64,000 nucleotides of DNA, from contig CM064495.1 of NCBI GenBank assembly GCA_032716605.1, forward strand, positions 43,376,896-43,440,895. The letters are read 5' to 3'. Made by a program: the position numbers and the translations under genes. Position 1 is the stretch's first letter. Each line of letters opens with the position of its first letter. Of the stretch, positions 33,009 to 45,700 are shown one piece after another. Under the pieces are notes generated by a model. The model did not search any database. It worked only from the letters and a program-made list of their open reading frames with translations, and was not told the origin of the DNA. This stretch comes from Paralithodes platypus (lineage: Eukaryota; Arthropoda; Malacostraca; Decapoda; Lithodidae).

Positions 33009-36000
33009 TGTTATGCCCTGTTTTTCTACAGGATTAACTTGGGTAATGTGAGTTCTAACTGACTGGGTATAGAAGGCTGCATGCACAAAACAAGGTATGA
33101 GGAATAGAGAACACAAAATAAACACACGGTAACAAGACACACGATCACTTTTATTGATGTACACACTTCTATAGTTTTCTTGATGATGATTAATATGAAG
33201 CATAAGAAGATATGAATACTTGTACAAGACAAATGATAGAATTGAACAACACTAGCATTAAGTGGATCTGGATGGAGCCTAGTCTCCCACTTCCAACGTT
33301 CAGGTATTAATCTTCTGATCACTGGCTTTATTCACAAGTTTATATACTGGAGACCATAAATGTTACTTATAGATTCATATTCACTGTTAGATTTATCACT
33401 GGTAGCTCTGGTGCACAAGTAGTAGTTCACAGACTAGATTAGACACGCGTATTTTAGAGCACGGGAATTCTAGTAACCTCAGGGGGGTACTGATCTAAGT
33501 TTTATATTCTTGTATCAGAAACACATAGAACGCAAATCAGTGGGCGAACATCAGATATCACTAGGGTTTCACTTCTATGTAATAATATCTGGATATATGG
33601 GTAATTACGAGAGTTAATATCGCCTGTTAATTAATAAACACTGATACGCTTAGCACTTCCTAATGGAATGGTTATATATAAATTATACTGGGGCAAAGAT
33701 ATAGCCACTTCATAGAAATATTAATAAGTGAGTCTCTAAATAGCACTGTAGCACTGTAGCACTGATAGAGTGAATCTTGAGTAGTATTTGATTGGTCTGG
33801 TCCTGGTTATCTTGCGTCCGTGATGTTGGGGGCTAACGACTGGTTCCGCGGCCGTCCAGATGGTCCATAAATTATGTAGAAAGTTCTCAAGACGGATCTC
33901 TTAGCGATCGTTGCTGGTTACACTCTTATATATCCTCTGGTTTCTAGACCTGAATCACAGATATTAGGATCTTCCTGTCAATCTGGATCGGAATTAACGC
34001 CAAGCGTATCTCACGTCGATCGCTCAGCTTCCCGGTCTGTATGAAGGTTATAAGGTGTACGTAGATTTCTTTTACATGGACAGATCCTTCTATCTAAATC
34101 TGCCACGGAGTCTGCCGGATCTGGAACTCAATTCTCAGGAACAAACAATGATAGAGCTAGAGGTCAACACAAGGGACCAGCCACTGTTTGGTGTCTATCT
34201 TTCAACTGATTTTACTGGGGGCTGGAGCTCGGTTTATAGGTTCGGTTTTGGACCCTGTAGGCAATAGGGATCTCGAGTTTTGATGGACTTATTTGAGCTC
34301 TCAATTGATACAGGAACTAGGTAAGGTGGTGATTACTGTTGTGGCACATGGCTGTATGGAGCCTTCATAATGTGATATAACTGAGCCTTAGTAAGAGGTA
34401 CTATTTTGGCTATACTGGAAGTATTTAGGGGAGAGAGACTGGATCTACTTTGCGAGGAGGTTTGGGACATCTTTGATAGGAGCGTCTCTCTTAGATTGCT
34501 CAGTCTTCATTCTATGGTATAGCTGAGGTGCTAATTTGGTTATCGGAGTATGCAAGAAAGGTTAATGGGTTATTGTGGGTTAATAGAGGTTAGTAAGGGT
34601 GTTAGTCATACATGGTTAGTTCATTGATAGGAAGAATTCCTGTGCTACCTGGCAATGACCCGGAAGTCAAAACAGGGGTCAGGTGTACCTCCGCAGGGGT
34701 AGGGGTTTCCCTCCTCGGGTGGGTGAAAGGGGTAGGTGCGCGTCCTCTCTCTGTGATGGTCGTCTGGGCGGCTGTGGCTGGGGGCTTGCCATATTACAAG
34801 TGTTTGTAATAACCCTCTGTTTATGAGACAGATGTGGGTGTTCGTAATACCAAAACCGAAGGTGCCTTGATCAGCTGGTTTAATTGGTTGGGTTGTTAAT
34901 TGCATGGTTTGTTGGATGTGGTGGAGACTGGGTTGCTAACTCTGCCACATTTATCTGGAAGTATGGCAATAGAGGTTAGTCACTGGCGAGGCGGCTAGCC
35001 TCGCACTGACGATCAATTGGTACAGGGTTGTAAATGGGTTGTGAGGGAATAGATGGCATGCAAAGGGTTAGTAAAGTTCTAATGGTGTTCCTTCCTACTG
35101 GGGGAAGGTAGGCTGGATAGGAGTATATATACAAAAGGTTTGAGAATGTTAGTAACGGAAAAGTTAAGGATATTCAGGGGGTATGGTGGAGAGGCTAGGT
35201 CAGGAGGGAGTCGAGGAGCGTGGGGGGTTAACGAGAGGGAGAGGGTTAAGGGGGGCTACGTGGAAGTTTGACCCTAAGGTCTCTGGGCGTAGGGGTGGCA
35301 TTAGGCTACAGTTGGTATCTTAGACTGGGGGTTAACGACAGGGAAGGTAGGTTAATCAAACGCTACCGGGGGATGAGCAATAGGTGGTGGTATATGAGTC
35401 TGGAAATTATAGAATCATGTGGACTGTGGGGAAGATAAGGTTAGCTGTAGGTGTGTGCTTGACTGTGGATAAAAGTAGAGAAAAACATAGTGTATTATTA
35501 CTCGTCAATACGATGGGTTATGGACACTATTAGTTGACACAATTTCTTGCTGATCTAGTTGTCCCTGGGAACTGCGTTTTCTATGAAATATATACCAAAG
35601 AAAGCGGCAGTTCGTAGGGGTAGCTTCGTTATTGTTTCGTGGTAGATATGTGTCGAGACAATGGTAAAAGAGGGTTATCTATACAATCTCTGGTTGGGGT
35701 AAGAATTAGAGTTACTGCATGGTTGCTAACATCTTCAGTCATTATCTCTGTCTAGGTCTTACAGGAATAATGGTTATATATACAATGGTGTACCCGTGGG
35801 TATCATCGTGTACTTAATCTAGGGGGGGGGGGGAGTTTTTTTTACATAAGATTCCCTGGTTTGATGAACATGGAGTAGAATTGGGCAATACAGGAACAAT
35901 GGAATTTCCTATACCATCTCGTCTGTGCAGGAATATAGTTACTGGATTGCTCGCGGCATCTTCAGTCGTGAGATCTGGCAAGATAGGGCAGGCGTAATGG

Positions 36001-36542
36001 TTGCACGATGGTGTACCCGTGGGTATTATAGTTTCTTATCAATTATGACATGGTGGTTAACATATTACTTCTCGGATGGCAGAACATACATAGATTTATG
36101 GGGGCGGTTTGTCTTCAGAAACTTAGTCTGGCAAGACAAGGTATTTTAGGGTATGTTGATATTGATATCTTAACTTAGGGACAGGGCATGGGTGTATTAA
36201 ATTAAGGTGTATTCATGTTCATCATCATGTAGGTAGAGTCTGGCGGGTAAGAGGTGTAGGACACGAGGGGTAGTGGATACGCGAGGTGGGGGAAGGGTCA
36301 GTGGTTAGAAGCGATAGGCAGGTGTGGTTTGGAGCTACTTAGCCCTGCGGGCTTCGGCCTGTCTGAACTGGTTGGCTTGGTGCCTTCTCTCCTTCTTTCT
36401 TCTCTCACGCTGATCTATGGGGCGTCTGCTCTCACCTGGTCCTTTCGTTCTGTGGGCCTTTCCTTCTGGTGTTTCTGTTCCCGTTTCTTTGTTGTTCTCG
36501 CTCGTGGCTTCCGTGGTGGGCTTCTCGTTCTGGGGCATTTTA
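33009..36542. mobile_element. 3.53-kb non-coding insertion with AAACT target duplication
   Basis: The LINE sequence attAAACTattaag is interrupted, with AAACT at 33004-33008 and 36543-36547. The insert begins TGTTATGCCCTGTTTTTC and ends GGGGCATTTTA. There are no significant ORFs, no reverse transcriptase or transposase motifs, and no long repeat shared by the two ends. A 5-bp duplication and a TG start would suit a very long solo LTR whose last bases changed from CA, but a non-autonomous element of another class is possible. The middle is G-rich on the + strand (GGTTA/GGGTTA-like runs at 34560-34600 and about 35040-35400), with a G tract near 35823. Confidence 0.6.
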
Positions 36543-37023
36543 AAACTATTAAGTGGACCCAGGTGCGCTAATGAACATACTCTCTCTCAGATACCTGTCT
36601 TAACTCAGGATAATTTGACAGCTACATATAATAATTTTATTTCTTCACTCCACAATGCGCAAAATAAATATATCCCCAAAAGAAAATTTAGATAAACACA
36701 GAACCAACCCAAATGGATGAATAATAGACTATTAGACCTTCTAGGAAAAAAGAGAGGAATATATAGACAAATTAAGAAAGGCGAAATTCACCTACTTGCT
36801 TACTATCAGAATCTATCAAGAGAGGTTAACAAAGGTATAAGGACAGACAAAAGAAATTATGAAATCAGGATAGCCAATGACTCAAAAAATAACCCTAAGG
36901 CTTTTTACCAGCTATATAAATCTAAAGTTAGAGATAAAATAGGCCCCCTTAAAACTTCGATAGGAGAAATGACAGAAAATTATTTAGAAATGTGCAGTAC
37001 ATTAAATAGTCAGTTTCTATCTG

Positions 37024-37116
37024 TTTCAACTGGGGTTGTGTGGGACAGGGATCTGCCTTGCTTAGGCCAATCGGCTTTCTGCAGACTCCCATTTTCTTAT
37101 GTTCTTATGTTCTTAT
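37024..37116 (+). mobile_element. Solitary LINE A 3' tail replacing part of a LINE A ORF
   Basis: ggggttgtgtgggacaggga through ctgcagactcccattttctt and TTCTTATG units, with no coding part. It sits where sister copies have the FTNENLAQIPEV...NDVLKEI codons, of which about 90 bp are missing. It looks like a small insertion with deletion or a template switch. Confidence 0.75.
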
Positions 37117-37985
37117 GAAAATTTGGTAGAAATTATGTGCTTAAGGAAATTGACAGACTGAAACCTCAGAAATCGCCTGGTCCCGATGAGGTATATGCTA
37201 GAGTATTAAAAGAAATGCAGAGATGAGTTAAGTTACCCATTAACATTTATTTTTTAACAATTCATTAGAAACAGGTATAGTTCCAGAAGCTTGGAAGCTT
37301 GCAAATGTAGTTCCGATTTTCAAAAAAGGTGATAAATCAATAGCATATCCAATTACCGTCCCATTAGTCTCACTTCAATCATAGGAAAGCTACTAGAGTC
37401 AATTATTGCTAGGAAAATGAGAAACCACTTGGAAACATTTAACTTAATCAATTCTTCTCAGCATGGATTCACTCAAGGACGTTCTTGCCTTACTAATTTG
37501 CTTAGTTTTTTCTCAGAGGTATATGAAGCAGTAGATAATGACAAGTCATATGATATTATATATTTAGATTTCAGTAAAGCTTTCGACAGAGTCCCTCATG
37601 AGAGATTGATGAGAAAGGCTGAGGCACATGGAATAGGTGGGGCGTTGTTAGGATGGATTAGGGCATGGCTAATTGGTAGGAAGCAGAGAGTCAGCATAAA
37701 TGGTACTAAGTCAGAATGGGGATCAGTCAAGAGTGGTGTCCCCCAGGGATCTGTATTAGGTCCTCTGTTGTTTATTATATACATAAATGACCTTGATTTA
37801 GGTATAACTAGTAGGATAAGTAAATTTGCAGACGATACCAAAATGGGGAGAAAAATTAATTCAGTTAGAGATAAGAGTGTCTGCAAGGGGATCTAGATAC
37901 CTTACACGAATGGTCAGTAAAATGGCAGATGAAGTTTAACATTGACAAATGCAAGGTATTAAAGATAGGGAAGATGCATACAAAT

Positions 37986-38995
37986 TAAAAAAAAAATGGG
38001 TGTGTAAGTAAAATACTGTCTCCATATGGAGCAGGTACTTCATGTGACAAACCAGTGAGTAAAATAGAAATAATCAGTCAAGATAGTGCGGATATAGTGA
38101 TGTGTAATAGTAGTATCGATAACACTACACATGTAACTGATAGTAAAGATGAGAATACTGATAGAGTAGAATTTCCGTCTAGAGCTAGTAGTTCAACAGG
38201 AAATAATAAGTTAACTAAACACAATAGAAAATTAGTTGCAAATAAAAGTAATAGGTTGAGGGTATATTATACAAATTGTAGGAGTTTATGTAACAAAATG
38301 AACGAACTTAGAGCACTCGTTAGCACAGAAAATATAGACATAATAGCGCTAACTGAAACGTGGATTAATACAGAATCTAGGCATTTTTTAGCAGAATTTG
38401 ATATTCCAGGATATAGTTTGTTTAAATATGACCGAACAAGTAGGAGGGGCGGGGGTATAGCAGTGTTTGTCAGGAGTACATTAAAAAATTGTATTAAATC
38501 AGGTATTAGACTAAATAATGATAATGAAAGTGTTTGGGTAGAGGTTAACGAAGGTAGTGAGACCATAGTTATTGGAGTTATATATAGACCGCCTAATATG
38601 AGTAGAAATGGCGGAACATCGTTATGGGAGGAAATTAAAATAGCATCAAGGTTTAGCAATATGTGCATTATGGAGGAGGATTTTAATTTTCCGAACATTG
38701 ATTGGCAGCACCAAATAGGCGACTCCGATTCAGTAGAGTTTATTGAGGTAGTACAAGATAGTTTTGTATTTCAATTCATAGATACGCCGACTAGAGGTAT
38801 TAATATTCTTGATTTAGTTTTCAGTAACAATGAACATATGATAAATAATGTAGAGATTGGTGACCACCTAGGAAATAGCGATCATAAATCAATTTATTTT
38901 AATATACAATGGACAGGGAATGCTAAAGAGAATACGACACTTATCCCAGATTTCAGAAAAGCCGATTATGGTGGGCTAAGAAGAGACTTAAGCAA
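37986..38995 (+). mobile_element. CR1-like LINE (family A), copy 6, 5' part only
   Basis: It starts after an A-rich junction (ttaaaaaaaaaatgggtgtg). The frame at 38055-38998 is open: a 65-residue polar leader, then YYTNCRSLCNKMNELRALVS, IDIIALTETWINTESRHFLA, RTSRRGGGIAVFVRS, VIGVIYRPPNMSRN, DFNFPNIDWQHQIGDSDS and LGNSDHKSIYFNIQW. This is a complete endonuclease domain with the SDH motif. It is truncated after GGLRRDLS at about 38995, so no reverse transcriptase follows. Confidence 0.85.
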
Positions 38996-39360
38996 TTTTA
39001 TAACACTGCTATCAGGTGGCTCCAATTGTTTTCATAGCATGATGCGGATGATGAGCCTTGCAGATTCTAGTGGTGGAGTTCAGTGACCAGAACCCCAACG
39101 GCAGCGAACCAAATCAGTCCTCAGCCAATAGCCTACCAATTGGATCAATTTGACCGCTCAGCTCCATATAGAACATGGACCAATTCAGCCATACATGTGT
39201 ACCCAATAGCATGCATGTGGACCAAGACACCTGCTGAACAAATTAAACCTCTGCAGACAAAAATTATCAGCCCATAAAATTAGACACGCTGATCAGCACA
39301 TATCAACCATAAACCAAAACCGCCAAGAATCAAAGCGGCCACTCAGCCAATACGAATTTG

Positions 39361-39398
<38 letters not shown>
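38996..39398 (+). other. Unassigned segment ending in a 34-base poly(A) run
   Basis: The sequence up to 39363 has no homology I recognise. It ends in A(34) at about 39364-39397, followed by unrelated DNA. The layout suggests a retrotransposed transcript or SINE 3' end. A 64-codon ORF at 39083-39277 has no motif. Confidence 0.35.
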
Positions 39399-39423
39399 GC
39401 CCATGTCGGTGAAATGGAAGCAA

Positions 39424-39680
39424 TATGTGATTATAATAATAATAATAATAATAGTTCTTAAAGCTAGTGCATGCTAAGCCAGCTAAGGATAGCCCAATAA
39501 GGCCGATTAGGCGTATTTCCATTGGGGTCCTGTACCACTAACCCCATCCCCTTGCTCATGAGGGATGGTAACATCTCAGTGCTTGTGAAAAATCTTTAAT
39601 GCGCCGAGTGTGGGCGCGATCCCGGGCCTTCTGGATGGAAGTCCAAGACGCTAATCACTACACCAACGTCGCTTGTTTTC
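39424..39680 (-). mobile_element. tRNA-derived SINE
   Basis: On the minus strand the head (39680-39600) has an A-box-like TGGTGTAGTGATTAGCG and a B-box-like GGGATCGCGCC at tRNA spacing. A body and an (ATT)n tail (39430-39455) follow. This is the layout of a tRNA-derived SINE. The B box deviates from GGTTCGAAT, so the copy is diverged. Confidence 0.6.
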
Positions 39681-39689
39681 TTTCCACCA

Positions 39690-40362
39690 CCTCCTGCCTT
39701 CCCCTTACATATGTGTCGTACCCCCCCCCCCCCTCCTCTATATTGTACCTTTTCCCTCCATTTCACTCTTACTTCCTACCTCAACCACCTGAAATACGTC
39801 CACCCTTCCACCCCTACACTCTCCCGACCTCCCTCTTATATGCACCGTAGACAGCTGGGAGTCAGTAGCCTATGCCTCACACAAGCAATGGAAGTTATCC
39901 TCCCTCGTATACGTCCCCCCACTGCCCACATCTCATGTCACAATTTTATTTATATGTTTTTTCACTAGATAATTAGATCCTTAGGCTATGTGATGATTGA
40001 GGAGGGGGGGGAGGGGACACGTACATAATTATGTAGGAGTGGACGTAGCAAGTAATGGAGAGGAATTATCTTACCTAATCACAAATTTCTTTGTTTTGAG
40101 TGCCACTGGGGTGTTTTAAATTTTTTGTTTATGCTCTGGATATATTGAGGACGGTCGCAGTGCACCACAAAAACCTCTATTGAGGACGGTTGCCATTTAT
40201 GAGTTAATATGTAGCCTTTAAATTCGTATCTCTATTATATATAAATAATGCACCTGTCATTTTGTAAATAAGTAGGCCTACCGAATTATGGAAGTGGAAG
40301 AATTTGTTAATCATATATTGGGCATATCTAATGAGGTGACCGGTCAACTCAACCAGTAGACC
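39690..40362. other. Unassigned spacer
   Basis: C-rich runs (39721-39732) and T/C-rich low complexity. Small ORFs at 39599-39968 are compositional artefacts of the TCC-rich strand. No gene. Confidence 0.35.
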
Positions 40363-40506
40363 ATTTCAACCAGTAGCTCTCAACCAGTACCAAATCAACC
40401 AATACGGTTAGGTTAGGTTAACTGTAGGTTAAGTTAGTACTATATTTTGGCACTGGTTTGGTTGGTCTGGGTTAATTTGGCACTGGTTGAGAGCTACTGG
40501 TTGAGA
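40363..40506. mobile_element. Short foldback (palindromic) element
   Basis: The left arm ATTTCAACCAGTAGCTCTCA is inverted on the right as GAGCTACTGGTTGAGAT, with CAACCAGTACCAAAT pairing with ATTTGGCACTGGTTG. The loop contains GGTTAGGTTAGGTTAAC. A related fragment (TTGAGAGCTACTGGTTAAC) occurs in melted intron 10 near 53950. Confidence 0.65.
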
Positions 40507-41529
40507 TGACATGGAACCATCTAATGAAGGTATAAGCACAAGATTATGAATGAACACCTGTGTGGGTTAATTGGGTGAGTGTTTGAAGTTACAAGTGAAC
40601 TATACAAGGAAGAATAGTAGTATATGGGACAGAGAGTTTTCATTGTATTTGACTACCCATGAAAGCAAACACTCAAATGAAGAAAAAGCTACGTTTGTTA
40701 CGGGTGTGTGAGTTTAGTTCACTCAGTTCATGGTACTGTTATCCTCGCACTCACTCAACAGGTGCGGTTTTAGTCAAGCGAGAGACTAACGTTCCTTTCT
40801 ATGTTAACACTAATAAACCGACTTAATACAAATATTAAGGAAAGATGAATATCATAATTTAAGTTTCTATTATTACTTTAATAAATAGAGTTATAGTTTT
40901 GATTTTAGCTGTAATATTAGGAGCACGGCTAATATAACAAAACATTTGAGGTTTGTTGACAATATGGCAGAGGTGTACTAGTTTGTTTGACAGAGCCTTT
41001 TTCGTAATGTATGTGTTGTTAATTTACCTAGTAATCGATTAAATAGCGTTATAATGTAGCTGGATATCATATGATCCATATTCCTGTAACAGCACGACCG
41101 TTTAGTATTAGTACTTAGACGAGAAGCTTTTAGCGAATAGCCTACCTGTTGGAAAGTCCAGTTTGATTTTGACCACCTTAACCTATTTTGCCAAATTTGA
41201 AGTTTGGAAGAGCCCGCAGTTTTGAGTTAGGCCTAATAGGATGGTTCACAGTCATGATATTAAAAAGTTGCACACCGTCTTATAGCCTAGCTGCATTGAA
41301 CTAGCCTAGATTGGGCAATTAGGCCTAGGCCTAAGTGTGATTTTACAACCCTAGCTAAGCTAGCCTAGCCTAAACCTGCTTGTCAATTTAGGCTAGGCTT
41401 TGGGTGCAGGGTGAATATTTTATTTTGATTTTCAGGCATTGATCTAGGTCTAGGCCTATTGGCCTAGCCTAATTGGAAAAATATTACGGTACTGAAACTA
41501 GGCCTAGTCTAGCCTACCACTAATTTTCA

Positions 41530-41561
<32 letters not shown>

Positions 41562-42647
41562 GTGTTTAGATAGCCTAGCTTGATAGGCCTAGGCCTAGCC
41601 TAAAAAAAAAAAAAAAAAAAAATCTTAATAGGCCTAGGCTAGCCTAGGTTAGGCTAGGGCCGTTAGGCTATAGCCTAGCCTAGGCCTAGAGTGTTGTTTT
41701 ATAGCAAGGACTGCAGGAAATAAGTATAAGTGTTTACCCATTAGGCTATCCAACATAGGCCTAGCCTAACAACCAGGGTGTCAATCCACAAAATATGAAT
41801 TGTGTTATCATTATGGTTTATTATTTTGTTATCATTAGCCTATAGCGCGGCGAAGGCGCGAGCTCTAGGGGGGTCCGGGGGCATGCCCCCCAGATTTTTT
41901 TTTTTAGAATTTAGGTGTCTAAAACAGTATTTCCTGCAATAAAAAAACAATAAAGATGGAAAATATGGAGACCAAAATTGTGTCAATTTAGCCTAGCCTA
42001 CCTTTTTTTTTTGGGGGGGGGGGAGTTTCTGTTATCATTATACAAAAAGTTCACTGCGTTATCACTAAAAAAAACAGCGTCGTTTGACACCTTGCTAACA
42101 ACATTCTAAAAACACGTCCCCCACTAGTGGGGAGGGCTATGAAGTCTATGAAGACCAGGGAAATTGAGGGGTTAAAGAGGATAAAAAGCAAAAAAATAAG
42201 CTCTTATTTGGCCATAGCCTAACCGTTTGTCGTGGAATAGCCTACAGAATAAGTTGAGTTCTAGTAGTTCATGCCTCATTGGTTAGGGCATAAATCATCT
42301 AAATAGGCTAGGCCTATCCTTGACATAATCCAACGGTACCTTAGTACCTCGCCTAACCTCCGTGAATAGCCATGTAAACAAAGTGACATGCTAAACTCTC
42401 CCGATCCGTGCGCTAGTATAGAAATACTGCATAATTTTTAGGGTAGCCTATGTTTCCTATTTTGATAGTTTGAACTTAAAATTATCAAATAGGCCTAGGC
42501 TATATTGCTGCAAGAGTCAATGTTTTATATATTTTTTAATCAAGTGTCAACTAGAGTGTTATTGATGTTACAGCCTTCCAATCTTCAATGTGTACAGAAT
42601 GCTAATATACAGTACTTATATTTGTTCATAGGTTTTGCTGTGTGCAG
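40507..42647. other. Upstream region of melted: AGGCCTA-rich and homopolymer-rich
   Basis: No ORF is supported. The stretch 41300-41800 is dominated by TAGGCCTA/CTAGCC words and holds a G tract of over 20 at about 41541-41562, an A tract (41601-41621) and a second T/G tract at 42003-42023. Any melted 5' UTR exon or promoter could lie here or further upstream, but I see no convincing TATA, initiator or CpG structure that identifies it. Confidence 0.4.
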
Positions 42648-42680
42648 AGCCAGCAGTTGACATGCAGCTAGTTTATCAAC
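42648..42680 (+). other. melted 5' UTR part of first coding exon
   Basis: tttgctgtgtgcag at 42633-42647 is a good splice acceptor, so the first coding exon probably begins at 42648 with 33 nt of leader. This implies at least one upstream non-coding exon. The inference rests on the acceptor only. Confidence 0.5.
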
Positions 42681-42728
42681 ATGCACGAACTCTTCACCCA
42701 AGTCCTCTCACATAAGGATCTCTCAAAG
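42681..42728 (+). CDS. melted: melted coding exon 1
   Basis: ATG at 42681 opens [16 protein letters not shown], the highly conserved start of the family. The donor is AAG|gtatga and the end phase is 0. A repeat (R2 module) begins only about 20 bp downstream. Confidence 0.93.
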
Positions 42729-45700
42729 GTATGATAGCTTTAATAGTAAGGATTGTGTTCTTTTATTTCAAATTTTATTTTATTAGCCTAAGCGTTATTT
42801 CCACAGTGATTTTGAATTTTTTATTAGTTCCTTTGCGTTTATCTTGTGTCGTCCCAGTTTTGGTTTGTTTATTTTGCAAGTTTTAAATTATAATGAGTGT
42901 CAAACGAAAGCCGAGTCCATTAGTTTTAGTCTTTATAATTGTATGTGTAAAGATAAAATTATGGTTTATAGTTCATAGTTTGTCTTTGGAAGTGATAATA
43001 TGGCCAAAACAATGGTATTTCATGTTAATTTTCTTGCATTCCTTCTCATATTCATTCAAGTCTTCACACAAAATGACTAGAGTTTGACACTGCGCACCGT
43101 ACCATGGTGTTTAGTATGGTAGGTATATAGTAGGTATGTACAATAATATGTCATATTGAAGTGAGAAGTGATGGTAAGGAAAATATATTAAAACCATAAT
43201 AAGCAGTAGATATAAGAATCTTTGATTTTGATTGAATATACAGTACCAGTATGTCATATTAATTACCGGTAGTAGCCTAATAATGTATTTATCAATCTTT
43301 TGATGAGACTAATTTCATCTCATGTACTGTACTTATATGATCTTATATTAATACGCTGCAATATTTTAATTTGCAAAGGTGAATGAATATTTGTATGCCT
43401 ACAGGTATGTGAATATGGTAGGTAAATAGGCTACCATAGACAAATAGCAATTCTTCAGTGTACTGTATATATGAGTGAGTTCCCTGCACTCTTATAGATC
43501 ATGAATGGAGCAGTTCATTGCTGAATGAGAACCTGGAACCTTATATGTACTAGCATATGTATTTTATTATAGTGTATGGTAGCTGTTTTAGTCGCTATTT
43601 TCTTATTTTGTTATTATACAGTTCTGATAATTACAAGTCTCCCATTTTTACAGGCTGGAGACCTCTTCAACGTTGCCGACCATGTCATTGTAAACGACTT
43701 GACTGATGTGGTAAAAAAGATCCTGGAAATTGCCTGTTTGCCAGAATACACACGAAACGACAATGACCAAAGTGTTGTTGAAATATGCATTACTCGAGTC
43801 ACATCAGCAATCAGGTAAAAGATGTGTGCTGTACAGATAATTTTTTTAGCTATTAATGAAGTATATAATTTATGTTGTATATATTGTATGTATTATATTA
43901 CTGCTACTGATAACATTGAATCATATGTTACCAAAAGCTGTTGTTTTCTGTCGTCATAATCGCCAGTTGGCTACATCAGCGGATTCAATAGTGCTCACAT
44001 TACATAACTATAGTATCATAAGCTCCTATCATCTCCAACACCGAGGTTTCCTTCTTCTCCAATGCTAAAGATTGGCCTTGTCATGTACAGTATTAACCCA
44101 TTCAGTACCAAGGACGTCCTTTCCATCACATTCTGGCAACTATTAGACAATTTTATCAGCTTAGGAAGGACCTGTACCAATAACAAAGGCTTCAAAGTAT
44201 CTCAACCAACCCTTTAAACTACCACAGATCCTTTCTAAACTGCACAATATCATCTAAATATTGCTAGAATAAAATACAACACACGTCGCTGGTACTCAAA
44301 GGGTTAAACTGACTACAGTATGCACCCCCTAGGGAGACGGGCAGTATCGAGCAGCATGCAGAGGCCTTGGTGGCACTACTACAGACCTGCCTCAATCACA
44401 ACCTGCGGCCGTCCTCCAGAGGCCGCGACCCACCCCATGCCAAGATAGCCTCAGATGTGGTTTCATGTATCTTCCTGGTCAGTAAATGCTGAATGCTGTA
44501 TGTGTGAGAGAAGTGTGCTGATTATGTCTCTGATGTTTCATTAATCTTCCTGGTCAGTAAATGTTGAATGCTGCATGTGTGATAAGCGTGCTGATTATGT
44601 CTCTAATGTTGTTTTACCTGTATTAAGCTTCCTGGTCAGTAAATGCGAAGTTTTTATCCTAATGGCAGTGGACCAGTGGTTATTCCAGTGCTTGATGATT
44701 ACTGACAGGCTGTGGTGCTTTTGCCATATGGAGAGAATGTCCGGATAATTGAGGGAAACATATTCATAGTATGTGTCACCCAATTTTGAGACATTACCCG
44801 GCACTGAAACGGTATTTAAAGTTATTTGTTTACACATATTTAAAAACCGTGAATTCCGGAAGGAAGGTCGAAGTTCCTGGGTTAAGGGACTTGAGTCCTC
44901 TTAGCTGAAGAATTTGCTTAGCAAAATTTGCAATTACCAGTTTATACAACAATCTATATTGTAGATATCAAGTAAATTTGTATGAAATTTTGTACTGTAT
45001 TTTCTGTACTTTGAATAAATGCTTTTAGTCAAATTAGTGTTGCATTAACTGCAATTTGTGTTGTAAGTCTTCATAGTTTATTTACCCCTCCAATATGTTG
45101 ATGACTTTCTTCCCTTTTCTGTGGCCATCATTAGACAATTTAATTCAGCTTAAGAAGGACCTGTGGGAGTCAGAGGATTACTTAAGATAGTTATACTTAC
45201 TTTGATTCCTATAGTCTTTTCAAAGATTAGTTAAATAGTCTAATAATGGCCATGATGAAAAACATCATTGTGCTGAAGGGGTTACATAACTTTGAATTGA
45301 GAAAAATCACAGAACTATTGGTAGCTTTTTTCTGTAATAAAATGATACAATTTACTATAGAGATAAGTATTTTATTATAAGTAATCTGGTTGTTTCATGC
45401 TCTCTGGGATTAGCCATTTGCAAGTACAAAGGACCGAAAAAGATTTGTAAGTATAGCTCTGAAACTTTTAGTTAATAAGTACAGTACTGTATCTATATCT
45501 ATATATCTATATACTGTACTCTGGCACATACCACTTCTTTTTTCACCATAATCATATAACGTTATTATGACACACCAAATCTTCATTTCTTGGATCTTAA
45601 CAAAAAACATTGAGGCTGTGAAAAAAATCTAGGTGGTCGCCTACACAATTTGAGGCCCTAAAATACTTGTCAAGAGAGCCAAAAGCTCCATGAAAATGGG

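Larger units (their letters stand above)
32057..37985 (+). mobile_element. CR1-like LINE (family A), copy 5, split by a 3.5-kb insertion
   Basis: The 5' part (32057-33008) has an open frame at 32087-32776 with YSTNCRSLCNKMDELRALVS, NIDIIALTETWI, SRRGGGITVFV and VCIMGDFNFPNIDW, then a small deletion frameshift near 32768 and NNILDLVLSNNEQ, LGNSDHKSIYLNI. After the insertion (33009-36542) the same element resumes with LTATYNNFISSLHNAQNKY and proceeds to the reverse transcriptase (37417-37896: [59 protein letters not shown]). The C-terminal domain is missing after about 37980. A LINE A 3' tail is inserted at 37024-37116. Confidence 0.85.

Noticed and set aside
34055..36149. Small ORFs within the 3.5-kb insertion as genes
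   Set aside because: All are under 90 codons without motifs and lie on both strands, as expected by chance.
36335..36538. Minus-strand 67-codon ORF rich in Glu, Lys and Arg at the end of the 3.5-kb insertion
   Set aside because: It resembles a low-complexity leader, but there is no downstream coding region and no family match I can name.
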